A stretch of DNA of 64,000 bases from Rhizobium viscosum (lineage in GTDB: Bacteria; Pseudomonadota; Alphaproteobacteria; Rhizobiales; Rhizobiaceae): contig NZ_JADBEC010000001.1 of NCBI RefSeq assembly GCF_014873945.1, forward strand, positions 3,055,001-3,119,000. The letters run 5' to 3'. Below, piece after piece: positions 43,471 to 52,030 of the stretch. Numbering within the stretch: the first letter of the stretch is position 1; the number at the start of each line of letters is the position of its first letter. The translations under genes were made by a program, and so were the position numbers. The notes under the pieces were generated by a model. That model had not been told where the DNA came from. It saw nothing but the letters and a program-made list of their open reading frames with translations, and ran no database searches.

Positions 43471-43829
43471 GCGAGAGTCGTATCCCGTATCTTCTGGAGC
43501 GGATGCGTTCAGCGGCGGCCGATGCTCATGCAATGATCGCCGAAGTTAGTAAGCAGCGGTTTCTTGAGGATATCATCTTGCAACGTGCTGTCGGGATGAG
43601 CCTCCTGATGGCATCGGAGACGGCCGCCCAGTTGATGAAGACTTATCCTGAATTCGCTGTCGAACACCCCGAGTTCCCTTGGGGCGCGATGCGCGGCATG
43701 CGCAACCGCATTGCCCATGGCTATTTCGACATTGACCTGGAGAAGGTCTGGGCGACAGCCAAGGACGACGTGCCTGATCTTCTGGACAGGCTGGATCTTG
43801 TCCGCCACTGGCGCGCGCAAGGCGAATAA
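43467..43829 (+). CDS. hepT: HEPN-domain RNase toxin HepT
   Basis: This 120-residue helical protein has the HEPN catalytic motif R-x4-H-x-Y as RNRIAHGY (Arg79, His84, Tyr86). HepT-type toxins cleave tRNA or mRNA, and the tyrosine is the known AMPylation site. The gene ends six bases before allA. The alternative reading as a DUF86 nucleotide-binding protein is the same family. Confidence 0.9.
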   Translation: MSESRIPYLLERMRSAAADAHAMIAEVSKQRFLEDIILQRAVGMSLLMASETAAQLMKTYPEFAVEHPEFPWGAMRGMRNRIAHGYFDIDLEKVWATAKDDVPDLLDRLDLVRHWRAQGE

Positions 43830-43835
43830 TCCCCA

Positions 43836-44336
43836 ATGTCCCCACCTCTCGAAATACAACCTCTCACCAAATCCGCTTTCGCTCCTTTCGGCGACGTGAT
43901 CGAAGCTGATCCGGCAACCATGCGCTATATCAATGGCGGCAATACCGAGCGCTTCCACGCGCTTGCCGCGCCTGAAGCGGTGGGCGAGGGTGCGCGCATC
44001 ATCATCAATCTCTTTCGCGGGCAGCCGCGCGCGTTTCCTTATGAGATCGGCATGATGGAACGGCATCCGTTCGGCAGCCAAAGCTTCTCGCCGATCTCGG
44101 GCCGGCCGTTCCTCGTCGTCGTTTCGGAAGACGAAGGCGGCCATCCGGGTCGTCCGCAGGTCTTTCTCGCACGCGGCGACCAGGGCGTGAATTACCGCCG
44201 CAATGTCTGGCACCATCCGCTGATGGCGCTCGGCGAGCCGAGCGATTTTCTCGTTGTCGACCGTGACGGGCCGGGCAACAATCTGGAAGAATTCTTCTTC
44301 GACGAACCCTTCATCATCAAAGAGCCAGGCCTATGA
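43836..44336 (+). CDS. allA: Ureidoglycolate lyase
   Basis: This 166-residue cupin-fold enzyme releases urea from ureidoglycolate and gives glyoxylate. Family sequence: [62 protein letters not shown]. It overlaps uraH by four bases. Its separation from alc by the 0.7-kb toxin-antitoxin unit is unusual within an otherwise compact operon. Confidence 0.92.
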   Translation: MSPPLEIQPLTKSAFAPFGDVIEADPATMRYINGGNTERFHALAAPEAVGEGARIIINLFRGQPRAFPYEIGMMERHPFGSQSFSPISGRPFLVVVSEDEGGHPGRPQVFLARGDQGVNYRRNVWHHPLMALGEPSDFLVVDRDGPGNNLEEFFFDEPFIIKEPGL

Positions 44337-44689
44337 CCGGACTGACCACTCATGTTCTCGATACTGCGCTGGGCAAGCCGGCACAGGGGTTGAGGATCGA
44401 TCTCTTTCACATCGAGGGTGAGCTTCGCCACCACATCAAGACCGTCCAGACCAATGCCGATGGCCGCGTCGATGGTGGGCCGATCCTGATCGGCGAGAGC
44501 TTTCGCGCCGGTACCTACGAACTGCTTTTTCACGCCGGAGATTATCTGCGGGCAAACGGGACGCCCCTGCCGCATCCGGCCTTCCTCGATCTCGTGCCGA
44601 TCCGCTTCGGCATTGCCGATATCGCGGCGCATTATCACGTGCCGCTGCTGATCTCGCCCTACGGTTATTCCACCTATCGCGGGAGCTGA
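44333..44689 (+). CDS. uraH: 5-Hydroxyisourate hydrolase
   Basis: This 118-residue transthyretin-like enzyme opens 5-hydroxyisourate to OHCU. It starts [21 protein letters not shown] and ends with the diagnostic tetrapeptide YRGS. His in THVLD, Arg in VPIRFGIAD and the C-terminal RGS make up the usual active site. ATGA overlap with allA; no signal peptide, so cytoplasmic. Confidence 0.94.
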   Translation: MTGLTTHVLDTALGKPAQGLRIDLFHIEGELRHHIKTVQTNADGRVDGGPILIGESFRAGTYELLFHAGDYLRANGTPLPHPAFLDLVPIRFGIADIAAHYHVPLLISPYGYSTYRGS

Positions 44690-44690
44690 C

Positions 44691-45440
44691 ATGCGCTTTG
44701 CCGCTATCGCCGATATCCATGGAAACTACCCCGCACTGGATGCCGTGCTGGCTGACATCGCTGCTCAAGGGATTACAGATATCGTCAATCTCGGCGATTG
44801 TTTCAGCGGTCCGCTGGAGGCGGGCAGGGTGGCGGACCGGTTACTGTCGCTCTCCATTCCGACCGTGCGCGGCAATCACGACCGCTATCTGATCGAGCAG
44901 CAGCCGGAAGAAATGCATATTTCGGATGCCGCCGCCTATGCGCAGCTTGGTGTGGTGCATCTCGACTGGCTGCGATCGCTGCCGGTCGACCTGATCTACC
45001 GGGATGAGGTCTATCTCTGCCACGCGACGCCTGACGACGATAACCTCTACTGGCTGGATATGGCCGTTGCCGATGGCAGCGTGGTGCTGCGGCCGCAGGC
45101 GGAGATCGAAGCGCTGGCGGCAGGTATCGAAAGCCCGCTGATCCTGTGTGGCCACACGCATATTCCACGCATGGCAGCACTTTCCGGCGGCCGTCTTATC
45201 GTCAATCCCGGCAGCGTCGGCGGCCCGGCCTATGACGATGAAAAGCCCTATCCGCACAAGGTCGAAACCGGCCACGCAATGGCGAGTTATGCAGTGCTGG
45301 AAAAATCGACCAGTGGATGGACGGCGCAGTTCCGCAATATCAGATATGACAATATGGCGATGTCGGTGCTGGCAGCAACCAATGGCCGCCCGGAATGGGC
45401 ATCCGCGCTCGCGACAGGCCGGATGCCGCAATCTTACTGA
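44691..45440 (+). CDS. Calcineurin-like metallophosphoesterase
   Basis: This 249-residue protein has the metallophosphoesterase ligand set: D-x-H in IADIHGNYPALDAVL, GD in VNLGDCFSGPLEAGR, GNHD in TVRGNHDRYL, and later H-x-H in LCGHTHIPRMA. It starts one base after the uraH stop, so it is likely co-transcribed with the purine genes. Substrate unknown; YfcE-like phosphodiesterases are close relatives. Confidence 0.85.
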   Translation: MRFAAIADIHGNYPALDAVLADIAAQGITDIVNLGDCFSGPLEAGRVADRLLSLSIPTVRGNHDRYLIEQQPEEMHISDAAAYAQLGVVHLDWLRSLPVDLIYRDEVYLCHATPDDDNLYWLDMAVADGSVVLRPQAEIEALAAGIESPLILCGHTHIPRMAALSGGRLIVNPGSVGGPAYDDEKPYPHKVETGHAMASYAVLEKSTSGWTAQFRNIRYDNMAMSVLAATNGRPEWASALATGRMPQSY

Positions 45441-45442
45441 CA

Positions 45443-46576
45443 TCAGGCAATAATCGAGGAGTCCACATCCTTGATATCGCGTTTGCCGCACAGCGCCATG
45501 GTGATGTCCATCTCCTTGCGGATGATCTCGAGCGCCCGCGTAACGCCGTCCTTGCCCATGGCGCCGAGGCCATAAAGGAAGGGGCGGCCGATATAGGTGC
45601 CACGCGCGCCGAGTGCCACGGCCTTCAGCACATCCTGACCGGAGCGGATACCACCATCGACATGCACTTCGACACGATCGGCGACGGCATCGACGATCTT
45701 CGGCAGCATGCTGATCGAAGAGGGGGCGCCATCGAGCTGACGGCCGCCGTGATTGGAGACGATGATGGCATCGGCGCCGGTTTCGGCTGCGTGCCTGGCG
45801 TCCTCGACATCGAGGATACCCTTGATGATCAGCGGGCCGCCCCACTGTTCCTTGATCCAGGCGACATCTCTCCACGATAGCTGCGGGTCGAATTGTTCAT
45901 TCGCGAAAGTCGTGATCGAGGGAAGATCGGCGAGGCCTTTGGCGTGGCCGACGATGTTGCCGAAGCTGCGGCGCTTCGTCTTCATCATCTCCATGCACCA
46001 GAAGGGGCGCGTCGCCATCTGCCAGATATGTTTCGGCGTGAGTTTCGGCGGTGCCGAGAGACCGTTGCGCAGGTCCTTGTGGCGCTGGCCGATAATCTGC
46101 AGGTCGGCGGTCAGCACCAATGCAGAGCATTTGGCGGCCTTGGCGCGGTTGATGAGATCGAGCACGAAGCCTCTGTCGCGCATGACATAGAGCTGAAACC
46201 AGAAGGGTTTCGTCGTGACCGAGGCGACGTCCTCGATCGAGCAGATGCTCATGGTCGAAAGTGTGAAGGGCACCCCGAATTCTTCCGCGGCGCGGGCTGC
46301 CAGCATTTCACCGTCGGCGTGCTGCATGCCGGTCATGCCGGTGGGCGCAAGCGCCACCGGCATCGACACCTTCTGGCCGATCATCGTGGTTTCAAGCGTG
46401 CGGTTGGTCATGTCGACCAGCACGCGCTGGCGCAGTTTGATGTCGCGAAAATCGGCTTCGTTGGCGGCGTAGGTCGATTCCGTCCAGGCGCCGGAATCCG
46501 CGTAGTCGAAGAACATCTTCGGAACGCGGCGCTGAGCCATTTTCTTGAGATCGGCGATGGTCAGCGGCTTGGTCAT
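45443..46576 (-). CDS. lldD: FMN-dependent L-lactate dehydrogenase
   Basis: This 377-residue FMN alpha-hydroxy-acid dehydrogenase oxidises L-lactate to pyruvate, feeding the respiratory chain. Seen: MALAPTG-type phosphate loop (PVALAPTGMTGMQHADGE), QLYVMRDR, LVLTADLQ, KGILDVEDA, catalytic SNHGGRQLDGAPSS and VDGGIRSGQDVLKAVALGA. ATG 46576 is chosen. It is convergent with the phosphoesterase gene, two bases apart. It is not a purine enzyme but lies among them; glycolate or another hydroxy acid is possible. Confidence 0.88.
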   Translation of the reverse strand: MTKPLTIADLKKMAQRRVPKMFFDYADSGAWTESTYAANEADFRDIKLRQRVLVDMTNRTLETTMIGQKVSMPVALAPTGMTGMQHADGEMLAARAAEEFGVPFTLSTMSICSIEDVASVTTKPFWFQLYVMRDRGFVLDLINRAKAAKCSALVLTADLQIIGQRHKDLRNGLSAPPKLTPKHIWQMATRPFWCMEMMKTKRRSFGNIVGHAKGLADLPSITTFANEQFDPQLSWRDVAWIKEQWGGPLIIKGILDVEDARHAAETGADAIIVSNHGGRQLDGAPSSISMLPKIVDAVADRVEVHVDGGIRSGQDVLKAVALGARGTYIGRPFLYGLGAMGKDGVTRALEIIRKEMDITMALCGKRDIKDVDSSIIA

Positions 46577-46674
46577 GAGCGAACTTTCACATCTGATGAT
46601 GTGGTCGAATACCACGCTTCTTCGGCCTTTGGTATTTGATTCCAGAAGAGTTTTAGCGTCAGGCCATCGCCCTG

Positions 46675-47982
46675 CTAGAGCCCGCTTTTCATCGCAACGC
46701 CCGCCACATAGGTTTCCGCAATGGCGCGGTCGTCGCCCATGGTCTGCAGCAGGAACAGTTCCTCCGGAAGCGTTTTCACCACTTCCATCTTCAAGGCCAT
46801 GGCAGGTGTTGCCGCGGCATTGAGAACGACGAGGTCGGCGTCCGTGCCTGTTGCCAGCGTGCCGATTTTGTCAGCCAGCGAGAGCGCCTCGGCATTGCCG
46901 AGCGTCATGTAATAATAGCTTTCCAAGGGGTTTAGACGTTCGCAGAGAAGCTGCTGTATTTTGTAGGCCTCATCCATGGTCCGCAGCATGGAATAGCTCG
47001 AGCCGCCGCCGATATCCGTGGCGACGCCGATACGGACAGGCTTCTCGCGGCGGGCCAATGCCTTCAGCGGAAAGAGGCCGGAGCCGAGGAAGAGATTGGA
47101 TGTCGGGCAATGGACGGCGACCGCGCCGCTCTCGCTCATAGCGTCAGCTTCGCGCTCCGAAAGATGGATGGCGTGGCCAAACAGGCTCTTCGGGCCGAGC
47201 AGGCCGTAGCGGTCGTAGATGTCGGTGTAGTCGATGGCTTCCGGATAGAGCTCGCAGGTGAATTTGATCTCGTCGTGATTTTCCGACAGATGCGTCTGGA
47301 TGTGCAGATCGGGGAATTCGCGGGCGAGGGCTGCCGTCGCCTCCATCTGCTCCGGCGTCGAGGTGATCGCGAAGCGCGGCGTGATGGCGACGTGGTTGCG
47401 GCCCTTGCCGTGCCAGTCGGCGATCACCTGCCGGGTCTCGTCATAGCCCATCTGCGGTGTGTCGAGCAGGCCCTGCGGCGCGTTGCGGTCCATCATCACC
47501 TTGCCGCCGACCATGCGCATGTTGCGGCGCATGGCTTCCGCGAAATAGGCATCGGCCGAGGTCTTGTGAACCGAGCAATAGGCGACGGCCGTCGTCGTGC
47601 CATGACGGATGAGCTCGTCGTAGAAATGCGTCGCGATCCTCTGCGCATGGGCGCTTTCGACGAAGCGGCATTCCTCCGGGAACGTATAGGTGTTCAACCA
47701 TTCCAGAAGGTTTGCAGCATAGGAGGCGATCACCTGCATTTGCGGGAAATGCAGGTGCATGTCGATCAGGCCCGGCATGATCAGATGCGGGCGATGATCG
47801 ATCTCGCTGACGTCTTCAGGTGCCTTTGCCTTGATCTCGGCATAGGCACCGACGGCGGCGATGATGCCGTCTTTGATCAGCAGGCCGCCATCGGTCTCGT
47901 AAAGATAGCTCTCGCTGTCGGCAAGGCTGAGGGGCGCACGTAGGAAGGAGAGCAGCCGCCCGCGCAGGAGTGTTGTGGTCAT
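46675..47982 (-). CDS. guaD: Guanine deaminase
   Basis: This 435-residue amidohydrolase converts guanine to xanthine. Zinc ligands are in DMHLHFPQM, the HLSENHDE segment, FGHAIHLSE and the Asp of TDIGGGSSYSML. Length matches bacterial GuaD. Its start overlaps the puuD stop by four bases (47979-47982), so both form a leftward operon. Confidence 0.92.
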   Translation of the reverse strand: MTTTLLRGRLLSFLRAPLSLADSESYLYETDGGLLIKDGIIAAVGAYAEIKAKAPEDVSEIDHRPHLIMPGLIDMHLHFPQMQVIASYAANLLEWLNTYTFPEECRFVESAHAQRIATHFYDELIRHGTTTAVAYCSVHKTSADAYFAEAMRRNMRMVGGKVMMDRNAPQGLLDTPQMGYDETRQVIADWHGKGRNHVAITPRFAITSTPEQMEATAALAREFPDLHIQTHLSENHDEIKFTCELYPEAIDYTDIYDRYGLLGPKSLFGHAIHLSEREADAMSESGAVAVHCPTSNLFLGSGLFPLKALARREKPVRIGVATDIGGGSSYSMLRTMDEAYKIQQLLCERLNPLESYYYMTLGNAEALSLADKIGTLATGTDADLVVLNAAATPAMALKMEVVKTLPEELFLLQTMGDDRAIAETYVAGVAMKSGL

Positions 47983-49217
47983 TCTTGTTTGCCTTCGACT
48001 GCGCTTTCGAACCAGGCGACGAGCAGCTTGCGCTCATCGGGCGTAATGTCGGTCACGTTGCCCGGCGGCATGGCATGGCTGCGACCGGCCTGTATATAGA
48101 TCTCGCGCGCATGGGCGGCAATTTCCGCGTCATTTTCCAGGATCACGCCGTTCGGCGGCCGGGCGATGCCTTCATAGACCGGTTCTGCGGCATGGCACAT
48201 GGAACAGCGCGTACCGATCAGCTGCTTTACGGCGGGAAAATGCGGATCGCCGGCAAACTGCTGGAAGGCGGGAGCGACGGAGGCATTCTGATCCTCGCCA
48301 GTCAGCAATTTGGGCACGGTCGACAGCCACATGATGAGGATGAAGAGCACGACCGTCACGATCCAGGTCCAGGTCGGTCGTCCCTTGCGGGCATGTGTGG
48401 TGTTGAACCAGTGGCGGATCGTGACGCCCATCAGGAAGACCAATGCGGCGATCACCCAGTTGAACGCAGTACCGAAGGCCAGCGGATAGTGGTTCGACAG
48501 CATGAAGAAGATGACGGGCAGCGTCAGGTAGTTGTTGTGGAGCGAGCGCTGCTTGGCCATGTAGCCATATTTGGCATCGGGGGTGCGGCCCGCAATCAGG
48601 TCGGCGACGACGATCTTCTGGTTGGGAATGATGATCATGAAGACGTTGGCCGACATGATCGTCGCCGTGAATGCGCCAAGATGCAGGAAGGCGGCGCGGC
48701 CGGTGAAGACCTGCGTATAGCCCCAGGCCATGAAGACCAGCACGACGTAGAGAACCGCCATCAGGCCCCAGGTGTTCTTGCCGAGCGGCGACTTGCAGAG
48801 CAGGTCGTAGATGATCCAGCCGAAGCCAAGCGATGCCAGCGAGATCAGGATCGCCACCGGCTTCGAGATATCGAGCACGTGGCGATCGATGAGGAACAGG
48901 TCAGCGCCGCCGTAATAGACGATGCAGAGCATCAGGAAGCCGGAGAGCCAGGTGAAATAGCTCTCATATTTGAACCAGGTCAGGTGTTCCGGCATCTCGG
49001 CCGGCGCCACCAGGTATTTCTGGATGTGGTAGAAGCCACCGCCATGGACCTGCCATTCCTCGCCGTGAACACCGGCGGGCAGATGCGGTCGTTTCACCAG
49101 GCCGAGGTCGAGCGCGATGAAATAGAAGGACGACCCGATCCAGGCGATCGCGGTGATGACATGGAACCAGCGCGCCGCAAAGGCCAGCCACTCCCAGGCT
49201 ATTGCATATTCATACAT
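47979..49217 (-). CDS. puuD: Membrane-bound urate hydroxylase with cytochrome c domain (PuuD)
   Basis: This 412-residue protein has about eight transmembrane helices and a C-terminal cytochrome c domain with haem motif CSMCH (338-342) and axial Met383 (HAMPPGN). The membrane part has WLAFAARWFHVITAIAWIG, with histidines suited to binding haem. In Agrobacterium, PuuD oxidises urate to 5-hydroxyisourate and passes electrons to cytochrome c oxidase instead of making hydrogen peroxide. It replaces a soluble uricase, which is not seen in the window. Confidence 0.92.
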   Translation of the reverse strand: MYEYAIAWEWLAFAARWFHVITAIAWIGSSFYFIALDLGLVKRPHLPAGVHGEEWQVHGGGFYHIQKYLVAPAEMPEHLTWFKYESYFTWLSGFLMLCIVYYGGADLFLIDRHVLDISKPVAILISLASLGFGWIIYDLLCKSPLGKNTWGLMAVLYVVLVFMAWGYTQVFTGRAAFLHLGAFTATIMSANVFMIIIPNQKIVVADLIAGRTPDAKYGYMAKQRSLHNNYLTLPVIFFMLSNHYPLAFGTAFNWVIAALVFLMGVTIRHWFNTTHARKGRPTWTWIVTVVLFILIMWLSTVPKLLTGEDQNASVAPAFQQFAGDPHFPAVKQLIGTRCSMCHAAEPVYEGIARPPNGVILENDAEIAAHAREIYIQAGRSHAMPPGNVTDITPDERKLLVAWFESAVEGKQE

Positions 49218-49386
49218 TCAGTTCCCCTGTTCTTCTTCCCGACTCGTGAGATTGCGAGAAATTCGGGCGGGAGGAAAGGGGGATCGTGGGGTTTCTTGCC
49301 GCAGTCGAGATTGCAGGAAGAGCTTGCCGGGGGCGGCATATATGCTAAGGCATCGCGAAACGACGCTATTAAGGAGCCGCTGAAAC

Positions 49387-49581
49387 ATGCAGATCGAAGT
49401 CCCTTGCCCGAAGTGCCGCAACACGCGCATGAAGTTTCCGCGCCCGCAGCCGATCGACAGCGACATCATCACCTGTTTCAGCTGCAATTTCGAGCTCGGC
49501 ACCTATGGCTCGATCAAGGCCAAGATGGTGGCAATGCTGAACCGCGTCGCAGCGGCTGAGCAGCAGCAGAAGAAGCACTAG
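49387..49581 (+). CDS. Small zinc-ribbon protein
   Basis: This 64-residue protein has four cysteines in two CxxC pairs (CPKC at 7-10, CFSC at 30-33), a zinc-ribbon arrangement, then a helical, lysine/glutamine-rich end. Function is unknown; such proteins often bind nucleic acid or a partner protein. It is divergent from puuD. Confidence 0.75.
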   Translation: MQIEVPCPKCRNTRMKFPRPQPIDSDIITCFSCNFELGTYGSIKAKMVAMLNRVAAAEQQQKKH

Positions 49582-49583
49582 GT

Positions 49584-49805
49584 TTACGGCTTAAGCCGGT
49601 CTAGCTGTGCCGGCCAGAACCGCAGGCCTTCCCGGACGATGGCCACTAATCCGGCGGTCTGTGGACCAGCTGGGGCCGGCATTGCGGGCTCGGCGATACA
49701 GTCGGCAATATCCTCCAGCAGGCGGGCATCGAATTGACCGACAGACCGTGGGGCAGAGGTGAGCTTGCCTTGGTCGAGCGACAGGATCATCAGGGGTGAT
49801 AACAT
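49584..49805 (-). CDS. Small protein of unknown function
   Basis: A 73-residue protein whose ATG at 49805 has GGGAGG six bases upstream. It begins MLSPLMILSLDQGKLTSAPR and includes VAIVREGLRFWPAQLDRLKP. No domain recognised. It ends three bases from the convergent zinc-ribbon gene. Composition and SD support coding, but homology is untested. Confidence 0.5.
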   Translation of the reverse strand: MLSPLMILSLDQGKLTSAPRSVGQFDARLLEDIADCIAEPAMPAPAGPQTAGLVAIVREGLRFWPAQLDRLKP

Positions 49806-49917
49806 CGGAACCTCCCAGAATGCTGCGCTGTTTGCGCGATGGGAGGAGATTGCTCGGCCTGTATGCATCGGGTCCTTTAGCGACAGCCTAAAAGATCCTA
49901 AGAATGCCGAAAGCTTC

Positions 49918-51447
49918 CTAAGCTTCCGGCAGGCCCGCTTCGCGAAGACCGTTCAGGACAAGTGTCAGGCGCTCGGGAACTTTGGTTGCCTGCCCGCTCG
50001 CGATGCTTGCCAGCGTGCTGTTGGGCGCGATGCGCAACAGATGCTGCAGGAAGCGTTTTGCTTCTTCCTTCCGCCCGAGATGGATGTTGTCGGTGATCAT
50101 AATCCAGACTGTCGGATCGAAATTCGGGTTCAGCGCCAGCGAGCGTGACGCCCAGAGAAGCGATTGCTCGTAATTGCCGCGGATCATTTCGATGTCCGCG
50201 AGGCCGCAGAAGGTGATGTGGGCGTAGGGATCAAGCGGGCTCAGGCGGTGGGCACGCATGAGATATTGCTGCGCCTGATCAAGGTTGCCGCAATGAACAT
50301 GAGCAATTCCGGCCCTCAAGACCACGTTAAGGCTGTTCGGATTAAGGTCGACTGCGGCCTGCATGATTGCCAAACCCCAATCATATTCGCGCCCGACCTG
50401 AATGAGTGACATGCCACAGGTGGCCATGATTGTCGCGTCGCCTCTTGCCAATGCGATGCCGCGACGCGCAAGTGCCACGCATTTCTCTGCATCGTCCGGC
50501 CCGAAGGGCGGCCAACCCATCGTCCTGCGGTGTTCGAGCGTATAGGAGGCGAGCGCCAGGATGCGGGCATTGTCCGGCTCGCGCTCTAGCGCTTCGGTCA
50601 GCAGCGCATGGGCCTCGGTGTTCTGAGCGGAGGTTTCCGCCAGGATCTTTGGCAAGACCTGCAGACAGATGTCATAGACGGAAATGCTACCAGGCCGTTC
50701 CCGGCGCGCGCGTTCCAGCTCGGCTCGCTGGACATGCGGCTCAATCCCTACAGCGACGGATTCGGTAATGCGGTCCTGGAACTCGAAGACGTCTTCGAGA
50801 TCGCCGTCGAAGCTTTGCGCCCAGAGCTGCACGTTGGCCGCGGTATCCACGAGCCTGGCATAGATGCGCAGCCTGCTACCGGATTTGCGCAGGCTGCCTT
50901 CGAGTACGTATTTGACGCCGAGTTCGCCGGCGATCTTTCTGATGTCGCCTGCGCCGCGATAGACGAAGCTGGTATTGCGGGCGATGACAGCAAAGGATTT
51001 GAAGCGGCTGAGCGCCGTAATGACGTCATCGACGACGCCATCGGCAAAATATTGCTGCTCGGGATCGCCGCTCAGGTTTTCGAATGGCAGCACCGCGAGC
51101 GACGGGACGACCTGTTCCCCGACCTCGGTGAGCGGAGCCTGGTTCCTGAAGAGGCGATAGCCGAGGCGCGGCAGCGTGACAATCCATTCCTGCCCGTCCG
51201 GCCGCTGCCCAAGTGCCTTGCGCAGATGGGCGATCTGGACGGAAAGATTGCCTTCCTCGACCATGATCCCCGGCCAGCCCGCTTCGATCAAAGCATCCTT
51301 TCCGACCGGGCGCCCGTCGGCATCAAGAAGCGCCTTGAGCAGTGAAATCGCACGCTGGCCGAGCGCGACCGGCTGGCCGTCCCGCCGCAGCACGCCGCTG
51401 CCGGGGTCAAGCATGAAACGGCCGAAAGCATATCGCTGCTCTTCCAT
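49918..51447 (-). CDS. CadC-like winged-helix regulator with TPR repeats
   Basis: This 509-residue protein begins with an OmpR/CadC-type winged helix (YAFGRFMLDPGSGVLRRDGQ, EEGNLSVQIAHLRKALGQ, LGYRLF; residues 5-105). A middle segment (LAVLPFENLSGDPEQQYFADG, VKYVLEGSLRKSG, FDGDLEDVFEFQDRI) resembles the TolB-like region of adenylate-cyclase-associated proteins, and five or so TPR repeats follow. No transmembrane helix or cyclase domain is present. It likely senses a protein or small-molecule partner. ATG 51447 is chosen; an ATG at 51519 lies upstream. Confidence 0.82.
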   Translation of the reverse strand: MEEQRYAFGRFMLDPGSGVLRRDGQPVALGQRAISLLKALLDADGRPVGKDALIEAGWPGIMVEEGNLSVQIAHLRKALGQRPDGQEWIVTLPRLGYRLFRNQAPLTEVGEQVVPSLAVLPFENLSGDPEQQYFADGVVDDVITALSRFKSFAVIARNTSFVYRGAGDIRKIAGELGVKYVLEGSLRKSGSRLRIYARLVDTAANVQLWAQSFDGDLEDVFEFQDRITESVAVGIEPHVQRAELERARRERPGSISVYDICLQVLPKILAETSAQNTEAHALLTEALEREPDNARILALASYTLEHRRTMGWPPFGPDDAEKCVALARRGIALARGDATIMATCGMSLIQVGREYDWGLAIMQAAVDLNPNSLNVVLRAGIAHVHCGNLDQAQQYLMRAHRLSPLDPYAHITFCGLADIEMIRGNYEQSLLWASRSLALNPNFDPTVWIMITDNIHLGRKEEAKRFLQHLLRIAPNSTLASIASGQATKVPERLTLVLNGLREAGLPEA

Positions 51448-51697
51448 CAGAATACTTATATCCGCGCAATTTGAGGTGGCAATCTGGTTGTACGCTGCGC
51501 TGTGAAGCGGGCGTGTCATTTGTATGCCTTAAAAAATCGCCGATTTCTGCGGCATTTTATCCACTGCTGATGCTCCGATGTGGAGCAGCCGATTCCTTGA
51601 AATGTGAAATTTGGGTTACAGTTTTTAAACGCAGCCGCCGGGATGAGGTGGAAACCGCACAAAACTGGCGGCGCATTCATCGACGGAGAAGATGCCC

Positions 51698-52030
51698 ATG
51701 CGCAGCATTCTGACATGCGTGATGATTGCATATGCGTCGTTCGCGACAGCCCACGACGCCGGTACGGGGTGGAGTTACGACCCCTATTGTTGCAATGGAA
51801 ATGCTGAAAACGGCGATTGCCAGATGATCCCGTCCAAGACTGTGGCCATCACGCCGGATGGCTATCGCGTGACGCTGAGACCCGGCGATCATCGGCTGGT
51901 TACGCGGAGCCATGTCTTCTTACTGCCGATGACCAGGGCAATGCATTCAGGCGATAGCGATTACCATATCTGCCTGTTCCCGAACGAAGATACGCCGCGA
52001 TGTTTCTATGCGCCCGAGATGGGTTACTGA
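51698..52030 (+). CDS. Small secreted Cys-containing protein
   Basis: This 110-residue protein has a signal peptide (MRSILTCVMIAYASFATA) and a mature part with five cysteines (YDPYCCNGNAENGDCQ, YHICLFP, PRCFYAPE) and the string PDGYRVTLRPGDHRL. GGAG lies nine bases before ATG 51698. Disulfides are likely in the periplasm. Unknown function. Its stop overlaps the end of the convergent LysR gene by seven bases. Confidence 0.7.
   Translation: MRSILTCVMIAYASFATAHDAGTGWSYDPYCCNGNAENGDCQMIPSKTVAITPDGYRVTLRPGDHRLVTRSHVFLLPMTRAMHSGDSDYHICLFPNEDTPRCFYAPEMGY

Noticed and set aside
42070..43533. Long minus-strand frame over allantoicase and mntA
   Set aside because: Antisense to two genes with clear catalytic motifs.
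49918..51447. Adenylate cyclase
   Set aside because: The TolB-like and TPR parts resemble cyclase-associated proteins, but no cyclase catalytic domain is present.
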